Below, piece by piece: positions 25,582-32,771 of a stretch of DNA of 64,000 nt (positions within the stretch are counted from its first letter, which is position 1; each line of letters opens with the position of its first letter). Source of the stretch: Blautia sp. (GTDB lineage: Bacteria > Bacillota > Clostridia > Lachnospirales > Lachnospiraceae); the NCBI GenBank assembly GCA_017475035.1, contig JAFVGK010000163.1, forward strand, positions 1 to 64,000, in the 5' to 3' direction. Under the pieces are notes generated by a model. It worked only from the letters and a program-made list of their open reading frames with translations. It searched no databases and was not told the DNA's origin. The position numbers and the translations under genes were made by a program.

Positions 25582-26457
25582 ATGATACATAATAAAAAAT
25601 TGTTTCTCATGATGCTGTCATGCGCTGTACTTTCAGGAAATCCGGTTTTTGCGCAGGAGACGGGTTCGAAGGTGGCAGGCGCGGCGGATATGGCCCCGGT
25701 GCAGGAGGTGACGGACGAAGGTCTGGAACCGGTTTTAGCCTCCGCGATTGAACCGGGAGAATATGATATTGATGTGGATTGTTCCTCCTCCATGTTCCCG
25801 ATCGACAATTGTCTTTTGCGCGTAACAGACAATGGCATGACAGTCACTCTGACGATGGGTGGAGAGGGTTATCTTTATGTTTATCCGGGAACGGCAGAGG
25901 AGGCCGCCAAGGCCGACAAAGAAGAGTATATCAGCTTTGTTCCGGATGAAGAGGGACGCCAGACCTGCTCCTTTGAAATCCATGCGCTTGATGAGTGCAT
26001 GGATCTGGCTGCTTTCAGCCGGCGCAAAGAAATGTGGTATGACAGAACCCTCCTGTTTCACGCGTCAGGCCTTCCGGCTGCGGCTCTGAAAGGGGTTGAG
26101 GAGGTTACCGTTGAAACACTTGGACTGACGGACGGCAGTTATCTGGCGGAAGTGACGCTTAAAGGGGGCTCCGGGAGAACCTGTGTGGAAAGCCCCTGCC
26201 GTCTGACAGTAGAGAATCGGCAGGCTTTTGCGGAAATAATCTGGCCGAACAACAATTATGATTATATGATTGTCGGAGACCGGACGTTTACCTATGACGG
26301 AACGAAAGAGAAGGCTGTGTTTTATATCCCTGTTCAAAGCTTTGACGTTCCCTTACCGGTCACGGTCGATACTACAGCCTTGGGCAGACAGACGGAGATC
26401 GGCTATACGCTGACCTTTGACTCGGAAACCATTGCGGAAGAAGGACAGGGAAACTGA
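25582..26457 (+). CDS. Exported protein with two beta-rich domains, possible metal/haem-binding surface protein
   Basis: The 291-residue protein has a signal peptide cleaved around VFAQ-ETG (~25), then two similar beta-rich units: one at ~55-165 (EYDIDVDCSSSMFPIDNCLL, a GEGYLYVYPGT turn, YISFVPDEEG) and one at ~185-285 (SYLAEVTLKGGSGRTCVESP, NNNYDYMIV, KAVFYIPV). The units share a pattern of Cys/Ser-rich loop, a Tyr-containing hairpin and a VPV-type strand. This might be an iron-regulated NEAT-like fold, but I cannot confirm that. Position after a FecCD importer and CbiK-like protein suggests tetrapyrrole or metal capture. GAAAGGAAGAT supports the ATG at 25582. Confidence 0.65.
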   Translation: MIHNKKLFLMMLSCAVLSGNPVFAQETGSKVAGAADMAPVQEVTDEGLEPVLASAIEPGEYDIDVDCSSSMFPIDNCLLRVTDNGMTVTLTMGGEGYLYVYPGTAEEAAKADKEEYISFVPDEEGRQTCSFEIHALDECMDLAAFSRRKEMWYDRTLLFHASGLPAAALKGVEEVTVETLGLTDGSYLAEVTLKGGSGRTCVESPCRLTVENRQAFAEIIWPNNNYDYMIVGDRTFTYDGTKEKAVFYIPVQSFDVPLPVTVDTTALGRQTEIGYTLTFDSETIAEEGQGN

Positions 26458-26479
26458 TTTACGCCAGGAAGGAATAGAG

Positions 26480-27442
26480 ATGAAGATCATTCATTCGGAT
26501 CATTATAAAGAAACCATGGAAACATTGGTGCTGCCATATCTTGCGAAGAGAAAGCAGACGGGTTTTTTCTCCCGTATACAGGACCAGAATCTTTTTTATC
26601 AGCATTTTACCGCAGATCAGGAAAGAGCGATCCTGGTGATGCTGCATGGCTTTACGGAAGGGGTAGACAAATTTGCGGAGAGCGTTTATTACCTTTTACA
26701 GGATGGAATTTCCGTCTGGCAGCTGCAGCAGAGGGAACATGGAGAATCCTATCGAAGCACGCGGGATCCTGCTCTGATCTATATAGAAAACTATAATGAT
26801 CTGATCGAAGATGTTCACGCCTTTTTCCATACCGTCGTATTTCCTGCAGAAAAATCAAAGGGTTTCCCCTTCTTTCTTTATGGACATTCCATGGGAGGAG
26901 GTGTCAGCAGCTGTTATCTGGAGAGATACCCCGATGATTTTGCCAGAGCGGTCTTAAGCTCCCCCATGCTGGAGATGAAAAGCGGAAAGGTACCTGTACC
27001 CGTTACCACTGCTTTTGTGAAATTCCTTCTCCTGTTAGGAAAAGGAAAAGACTATCTTCCCGGAAGCGTACCCTTCAACGGGATTGCGGACTTTGCTGAC
27101 AGCTGTTCAAATTGTGAGCCGCGCTATCTGTATTGGTTTCAGGAAACAGCGGCAAATGTGAAAAATCAGATGTGCGTGCCCGCCCTCCGTACAACCCTGG
27201 AATTTCTCCGGATCACACAGGAGGCCACGAAACCGGAGAACTGCAGAAAGGTCAGGGCAAAAGTACTGATGATGCAGGCCGGCAAAGATCTGCTTGTGGG
27301 AGCGGGAGGACAGGAGGCTTTTATCAGCCGGATCTCAGATGGACGGATTGTCCGATTTCCGGAAGCGAAGCATGAAATATATATGGGAAAAGATGAGGAT
27401 CTGGAGAAGTATTGGACGGAAATCCTTGCTTTCTTCAGATAA
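26480..27442 (+). CDS. Alpha/beta hydrolase, lysophospholipase-like
   Basis: The 320-residue cytoplasmic hydrolase carries the nucleophile elbow GHSMGG with S137, an oxyanion HGFTE near residue 56, and the probable catalytic Asp and His in QAGKDLLVG and EAKHEIYMG. The pattern fits the monoacylglycerol lipase/lysophospholipase (PldB) group, which hydrolyses acyl esters. The ATG at 26480 follows CAGGAAGGAATAGAG; an in-frame start inside the previous gene is unlikely. The gene is last in the importer cluster, with 22 bases between. Confidence 0.88.
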   Translation: MKIIHSDHYKETMETLVLPYLAKRKQTGFFSRIQDQNLFYQHFTADQERAILVMLHGFTEGVDKFAESVYYLLQDGISVWQLQQREHGESYRSTRDPALIYIENYNDLIEDVHAFFHTVVFPAEKSKGFPFFLYGHSMGGGVSSCYLERYPDDFARAVLSSPMLEMKSGKVPVPVTTAFVKFLLLLGKGKDYLPGSVPFNGIADFADSCSNCEPRYLYWFQETAANVKNQMCVPALRTTLEFLRITQEATKPENCRKVRAKVLMMQAGKDLLVGAGGQEAFISRISDGRIVRFPEAKHEIYMGKDEDLEKYWTEILAFFR

Positions 27443-27581
27443 GACAACAACGCAGCCTGGGGGGATTCAGACGCTCCGGACGTAAAGGTCATTTATGCCC
27501 GGATCCCAGGAAGCATCGCGCATACGATGCCTGTTTGGGAACCCTTGCCTGAACAGGAAGTATTTTGGAGAACACAATAAT

Positions 27582-29192
27582 ATGATTCGAATTACCCAGC
27601 TGAAGCTGCCGGTCACACATACGGAGCGCGACCTGGAGAACAGACTTCGTTCGCGTCTGCGCCTTATGGAAGCACCCATGTCCTATGAGATACGAAGGCA
27701 ATCCCTGGACGCCCGGGAAAAGCAGCAGAAGCTTTTTGTATATACGGTTGATGTTGCTTTGCCCCAGGGAGAGGAAAAACTTGTCCGACGCTTACGGGAT
27801 AAGGAAGTCAGCATTGTTGCGGAAAAACCCTACCGGTTCCCTTCCAACGGAGAGCTTCCCCTGAAGGAACGACCGGTCATCGTGGGGAGCGGACCTGCGG
27901 GTTTGTTTTGCGCCTGGTATCTGGCCAGGGCAGGTTTTGCCCCTGTCATCCTGGAACGGGGTGAAGAAGCGGAAAAACGGAAAAAGGCAGTGGAAAGCTT
28001 CTGGAAGGGCGGAGTTCTTGATCCCGATACCAATGTACAGTTTGGAGAAGGCGGAGCCGGAACCTTTTCAGATGGAAAGCTGAACACTTTGGTTAAGGAT
28101 GCTTCCGGAAGAAACCTTGAGGTATTACGCCGTTTTGTGGAAGCCGGAGCCCCGGCGGAAATCCTGTATCAGCAAAAGCCGCATCTGGGGACGGACCGAT
28201 TGATCCGTATTGTAACGGCCTTAAGAAAACAGATTGAAGAGATGGGCGGTGCTTTTTGCTTTCGTTCTCAGGCGACGGCTCTGCGCTTTGAGGATGACGG
28301 GATATGCCGGGTGAGGGTAAACGGAAGCAATGAGATCCCGGCGGGAGTCTGTGTCCTTGCGATCGGACACAGCGCGAGGGATACTTTCCGTTATCTTTAT
28401 GACCTCGGGCTTTCGATGGAAGCGAAAGCATTTGCGGTGGGAGTCCGTGTGCTCCATCCGCAGTCGGTTATCAATCAGTCTTTATATGGAGAAAAGGAGA
28501 ACCCGCCGCTTTTAGGTCCGGCGAGCTATAAGGTGACGCATACCTGCGGGGATGGCAGAGGGGTTTACTCGTTCTGTATGTGCCCCGGCGGATATGTCGT
28601 GAATGCTTCCTCGGAGGATGGCTGCCTGTGCGTAAATGGGATGAGCTACGCCGACAGAGCTTCTCTTTCGGCTAACAGTGCCGTGATTGTTACGGTTCGT
28701 CCGGAAGACTTTCCGGGAACTCACCCATTGAAGGGAGTGGATTTCCAAAGAGAATTAGAGCGCAAGGCTTTCGAAGTATCCGGAGGAAAAATACCCGTGC
28801 AGAGGTTTGGGGATTTCTGCGAAAAAAGGCAGGGAATCAAAGAGCTTCCGGAAGATCTCTGCATCAAAGGGTTATATGCTCCGGCGGACGTACGGGGTAT
28901 TCTGCCGGAAATGATCGCTGCAGACATCGAGGAAGGCATGCTGGCCTTTGGCCGTAAAATCCAGGGCTTTTCCGATCCGGATACCTTGCTTTGCGGGGTG
29001 GAAAGCCGTACCTCTTCTCCGGTTCGCCTCCTGCGCGGCCGTGATTTTGCCAGTTTGTCCCATCCTCTCGTTTATCCCTGCGGAGAAGGCGCCGGTTACG
29101 CAGGCGGCATTACCTCTGCCGCTATGGACGGCCTGAAAACTGCCGAAGCGATCGCCGCAAGGTACAGGCCGGATTTTCGATCAACGGGGTGA
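27582..29192 (+). CDS. FAD-dependent oxidoreductase, uncharacterised family
   Basis: The 536-residue flavoprotein starts with a small ~85-residue alpha/beta domain, then an FAD-binding fold VIVGSGPAGLFCAWYLARAG with GxGxxG at 102-107. Further motifs are LERGEEAEKRK, the QFGEGGAGTFSDGKLNT region and a C-terminal PCGEGAGYAGGITSAAMDG that closes over the FAD. It belongs to a widespread family of 500-540 residue bacterial proteins of unknown substrate. The start is chosen at ATG 27582 after TTTTGGAGAAC; a more 5' in-frame start would lack a ribosome-binding site. Confidence 0.85.
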   Translation: MIRITQLKLPVTHTERDLENRLRSRLRLMEAPMSYEIRRQSLDAREKQQKLFVYTVDVALPQGEEKLVRRLRDKEVSIVAEKPYRFPSNGELPLKERPVIVGSGPAGLFCAWYLARAGFAPVILERGEEAEKRKKAVESFWKGGVLDPDTNVQFGEGGAGTFSDGKLNTLVKDASGRNLEVLRRFVEAGAPAEILYQQKPHLGTDRLIRIVTALRKQIEEMGGAFCFRSQATALRFEDDGICRVRVNGSNEIPAGVCVLAIGHSARDTFRYLYDLGLSMEAKAFAVGVRVLHPQSVINQSLYGEKENPPLLGPASYKVTHTCGDGRGVYSFCMCPGGYVVNASSEDGCLCVNGMSYADRASLSANSAVIVTVRPEDFPGTHPLKGVDFQRELERKAFEVSGGKIPVQRFGDFCEKRQGIKELPEDLCIKGLYAPADVRGILPEMIAADIEEGMLAFGRKIQGFSDPDTLLCGVESRTSSPVRLLRGRDFASLSHPLVYPCGEGAGYAGGITSAAMDGLKTAEAIAARYRPDFRSTG

Positions 29193-29465
29193 CCGTAAGG
29201 CTGCGATGCCGGGACCGGATTTATCCGGACAGGATATAAAGCATACGAGGCACAGGACGGAATTTTTCTCGGAATTAGAGTATACACTTCTCCGGTTTTG
29301 TGCTAAACTAAATGGATACTGCCGCTTTTTGTTTCTGTGATATGATGATCCGGGCAATCAGGCTTCTGTCGATACAGTCGCGGCATCTGAACAGGATGAC
29401 AGGATAAAAAGAAAACACTGGGGGAAATTTATGTGGTTTTATGCGGGGAGCGGCCGGTAAAATGA

Positions 29466-30191
29466 ATGAAAGAAAAAAAAGACATCAGGATGAAAGATCT
29501 GCCGGAGAGTGACAGACCATATGAAAAAGCTTTGCGGCAAGGTGTTCAGATCCTTTCGGATCAGGAGCTGCTGGCGGTAATCCTCAGGAGCGGGATGCCC
29601 GGTTTCAGCTCTCTGGATCTTGCCGCCGCATTGATGCGGCTCAGCAAAAGCACCTCTTATCCGGGTCTTACGGGGATTCTGCATCTGTCTGTTACGGATC
29701 TCATGGAGATTCCCGGCATCGGCAAGGTCAAAGCGCTTCAGATCAAGTGTATCGGGGAATTATCCAAACGTATTTCACAGTCTGCCGCCAGGCGGCAGCT
29801 TTCCTTTACGGATGCCGCTTCCATAGGGGCTTTCTATATGGAACAGCTCCGGCATGAGGAGCAGGAGCATCTGATCGCGATGATGCTGGACTGCAAGAAT
29901 AATCTGATCACGGACATCGCTTTGGCAAAGGGCACCGCGAATACGGCATTTATCACACCGAGAGAGATTTTTGTCGAAGCGCTTCGCCAGCATGCGGCAC
30001 ATCTGATTCTTGTGCATAATCATCCGAGCGGGGATCCGACGCCCAGCAGGGCAGACATACAATTTACGCAGCAGGTAGCCCGGACCGGCGAGCTGGTGGG
30101 GATTCATCTCCTGGATCATGTGATCATAGGAGATCAACGCTATTACAGCTTTGTGGAAGAAGGAACTTTCGGAAAATGGGAACCATGTTGA
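29466..30191 (+). CDS. radC: RadC/DUF2466-family JAB-domain protein
   Basis: The 241-residue protein has an N-terminal helix-hairpin-helix (LMEIPGIGKVKALQI near residue 80) and a JAB/MPN-like metalloprotease fold with HNHPSGDPTPSRAD (H184, H186), the likely zinc site. It is called RadC by homology; its molecular role is not settled. The gene lies directly upstream of mreB, mreC and mreD, the conserved Bacillota arrangement. The ATG at 29466 is the first in frame; ATG 29490 is an alternative that would remove eight residues. Confidence 0.92.
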   Translation: MKEKKDIRMKDLPESDRPYEKALRQGVQILSDQELLAVILRSGMPGFSSLDLAAALMRLSKSTSYPGLTGILHLSVTDLMEIPGIGKVKALQIKCIGELSKRISQSAARRQLSFTDAASIGAFYMEQLRHEEQEHLIAMMLDCKNNLITDIALAKGTANTAFITPREIFVEALRQHAAHLILVHNHPSGDPTPSRADIQFTQQVARTGELVGIHLLDHVIIGDQRYYSFVEEGTFGKWEPC

Positions 30192-30280
30192 TTCAGGCGG
30201 CGACAGGCCATGCAAAAATGGGCCCGCTCAGTTTTACATGAGATCGGAGCCGCAGAATCAGGCTTTTGCCAATGCATGAA
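30190..30280 (+). repeat. GATTCAGG-family repeat between radC and mreB
   Basis: GATTCAGGCGGCGACAGGCC, ATGCAAAAATGGGCCCGCTC and AGTTTTACATGAGATCGGAG mark a diverged copy of the palindromic family. GCAGAATCAGGCTTTTGCCA then recalls the block at ~16170. The arms are imperfect compared with 15981-16120. Confidence 0.7.
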
Positions 30281-30309
30281 CAAAGAAAACAGGATTTCGT
30301 GGGTGGGCC

Positions 30310-31302
30310 ATGATATTTGAAAAAAAATATGGAATTGACCTTGGCAGCGATACCGTGAAGATTTATTCTCAGTTTCGCAATAAAGTTTATAAGGCAAGAA
30401 ATCTGGTAGCTGCTTCAGACCATACGATCATCGCCGTCGGAAATGAGGCTTTTGAGATGTGGGAGAAAACCCCCGCCGAGATTCAGGTGTTTTCGCCGAT
30501 GGAAATGGGCAACATCGCGAATCTCGAGCTGCAGGAGATTTTAATCTACCGGATGATGCTGGGGCTGGATCGATTCTGGAGAACCGGATCCAAAGTTTAT
30601 TTTTCCGTCCCTCCGGATATGAGCGCGATTGAGCGCCGGGCGTTTCATCAGGTGGTAAACGGTCATTGGATCAGGCGAGGGAAGACATTTCTGGTTGAAG
30701 CGGCCTTTTGTGATGCCCTGGGCATGGATTTAGACCCGGACCGGGAAGAAGGCATGATGCTGGTCAATATGGGAGATCAGACAACAAGGTTTTCCATTAT
30801 CAGCGCCGGACGCATTTTAATGAGCAGAGTGATCCCGATAGGCGGCGCGAAAATAGATGCCGCGATTGCGCAGGAGATCCGCAGGAGATATCAGATCCAG
30901 TCAGGCTACCGCACGGCTTCCAGGCTGAAGCTGGAGATGGGCAGATTATCTGATCAGAAGAAGGAGACACGCCGTATCGTGGGAATCGATATGGTCTCTG
31001 GCCTGCCCAGGGAGGAAGAAGTATCTTCTTATGTCGTGAATGCGGGTATTATGAACTGTATCAATGAACTGGCGGATCAGATCAGGATTTTTATGGAAAG
31101 GATACCGCCCTCGATGTCTTACCGGATTTCCAGCGAAGGGATTTTTTTATGTGGAGGATGCGCCAGGATTCCATATCTGGAAACCTATCTCGGCAGCAGT
31201 ACAGGGTATACGTTTAACCTGTCTGAACGCTATGAAGATACTACCGTCGTAGGTCTTGAAAAAGTCATTCATGAGAAAGCTTACCGGAAATGGGTTATGT
31301 AA
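30310..31302 (+). CDS. mreB: Divergent MreB-like actin homologue
   Basis: The 330-residue protein is an actin-fold ATPase expected to direct side-wall growth with MreC, MreD, PBP2 and RodA, which follow. Visible motifs are phosphate-1 YGIDLGSDTVKIY (~7-19) and adenosine CGGCARIPYLETYL (~281). The phosphate-2 loop is unusual: NMGDQTTRFSI (~153) replaces the usual D-x-G-x-G-T, so nucleotide binding or hydrolysis may be altered. Position supports the name, although it is far from typical MreB. A second, canonical copy may exist elsewhere. Confidence 0.82.
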   Translation: MIFEKKYGIDLGSDTVKIYSQFRNKVYKARNLVAASDHTIIAVGNEAFEMWEKTPAEIQVFSPMEMGNIANLELQEILIYRMMLGLDRFWRTGSKVYFSVPPDMSAIERRAFHQVVNGHWIRRGKTFLVEAAFCDALGMDLDPDREEGMMLVNMGDQTTRFSIISAGRILMSRVIPIGGAKIDAAIAQEIRRRYQIQSGYRTASRLKLEMGRLSDQKKETRRIVGIDMVSGLPREEEVSSYVVNAGIMNCINELADQIRIFMERIPPSMSYRISSEGIFLCGGCARIPYLETYLGSSTGYTFNLSERYEDTTVVGLEKVIHEKAYRKWVM

Positions 31303-31342
31303 CGATCCGGATGAGTCCTGAAATGATCGAGGCAATCAAAAT

Positions 31343-32254
31343 ATGAAGAAAAAAAAGAAATGGAATATCAGCTTTCATCTTAAAAGCAGGCATCTGATTG
31401 CCGTGATGACGATTTTTTTGCTAAGCGCGGCGGTAGGAACCCTGGCTGCCGGGATCAGTACTTCTCCGTTGAAGGAAACGGCAGGGATGCTGCTGGTTCC
31501 TTTTGAACAGAGCATCTACCGCATCAGTGCGGTATTTACGAATATGAAGGATCATCTTCGGTCAACGGAGGAACTGCTGCTGGAAAATGAACAGCTTAAA
31601 GCGGAAGTGGCAGGTCTGACCAGCCAGAACAACAAGCTTCTCCAGGACCAGCAGGAATATGAAAGGCTTCGTGAGCTTTATGAACTGGATCAGGAATATA
31701 CCCAGTATCCGAAGGTTGCGGCCCAGATCATAGCAAAGGACCCGGGGAACTGGTATGATACCTTTATGATCAATCGCGGCGCGAAAGACGGGATCCGGAT
31801 CAATAATAACGTCATTGCCGGACGGGGCCTGATCGGTATCGTTACGTCCGTAGGACAGAACTGGGCGACGGTCCGTACGATCATTGACGACAGCAGTTCC
31901 GTGAGTGCCATGACAGTGAGTACGCAGGACAATTTTATCGTGCATGGGGATCTTGAGCTGATCGATCAGGGGAAACTCAGATTCGAGCAGCTGTACGATC
32001 TGGACGATGTTGTGACCGCCGGTGAGCGTGTTGTGACCTCAAACATCAGTGAAAATTATGTAGAGGGTATTTTTATCGGGTATATCAACGAGGTCTATCA
32101 GGATTCCAACAATCTTACGAAAGCCGGTACGATCGTTTCTCCGATCGATTTTGCCCATTTAAAGGATGTCCTGGTGATTACGGTTAATAAAGAAGACAGC
32201 ATCCTCGCGCAGTCACCGGAAAGCGAAGAGGTGGGGGATATCAGTGAAGAGTAA
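31343..32254 (+). CDS. mreC: Rod-shape determining protein MreC
   Basis: The 303-residue protein has a basic cytoplasmic tail, one membrane segment (~14-36), a coiled coil (~75-115, LLENEQLKAEVAGLTSQNNK) and an extracytoplasmic beta-barrel domain (INRGAKDGIRINNNVIAGRG). It is a scaffold for the elongation complex and binds PBP2. The next gene starts inside its 3' end. The last ~20 residues are acidic. Confidence 0.93.
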   Translation: MKKKKKWNISFHLKSRHLIAVMTIFLLSAAVGTLAAGISTSPLKETAGMLLVPFEQSIYRISAVFTNMKDHLRSTEELLLENEQLKAEVAGLTSQNNKLLQDQQEYERLRELYELDQEYTQYPKVAAQIIAKDPGNWYDTFMINRGAKDGIRINNNVIAGRGLIGIVTSVGQNWATVRTIIDDSSSVSAMTVSTQDNFIVHGDLELIDQGKLRFEQLYDLDDVVTAGERVVTSNISENYVEGIFIGYINEVYQDSNNLTKAGTIVSPIDFAHLKDVLVITVNKEDSILAQSPESEEVGDISEE

Positions 32255-32771
32255 AATCATACAGTTATGTCAGATTCTTCTGTGCTTTTTGCTCCAGTGT
32301 ACGGTACTGTCCGGGATTTCCATCGGCCACATCAAGCCGAACCTCATGCTTGTGCTGTGCGTGAGCATGGGCTTGCTGCGAGGCAGGAAGTGCGGACTGT
32401 GGACCGGCTTTTTTTCAGGTTTGCTGACGGACCTGTTTTTCGGTTCGGTTTTTGGGTTTTATGCCCTGGTCTATATGTATGTCGGATATCTCAGCGGATA
32501 TGCGCATATGATCTATTATGATAATGACATCAAGGTTCCCACGGTGATGACCGCCATTGCGGACCTGGGATACAACGCCGCGGTATACGCGCTTCAGTTT
32601 CTGTTAAGGGGACGTCTGGGACTGGACCGGTACCTGCTGCGGATCATGCTTCCGGAAATGTTTTATACAACGTTTTTTACACTTATAACCTATCGCCTGT
32701 TTCGCTGGATCAATTATAGATTTTTAGTGTCTTCATGGAGGGAAAGTGAATCGATTTGGGTAATCAAGTAA
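32244..32771 (+). CDS. mreD: Rod-shape determining protein MreD
   Basis: The 175-residue integral membrane protein has about five membrane segments (ILLCFLLQCTVLSGISIGH, LVLCVSMGLLRG, WTGFFSGLLTDLFFG). It starts with GTG at 32244 after AGAGGTGGGGGATATCA and overlaps mreC by 11 bases, which indicates coupled translation. It belongs to the elongasome and precedes the PBP2 gene. Confidence 0.92.
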   Translation: MKSKIIQLCQILLCFLLQCTVLSGISIGHIKPNLMLVLCVSMGLLRGRKCGLWTGFFSGLLTDLFFGSVFGFYALVYMYVGYLSGYAHMIYYDNDIKVPTVMTAIADLGYNAAVYALQFLLRGRLGLDRYLLRIMLPEMFYTTFFTLITYRLFRWINYRFLVSSWRESESIWVIK

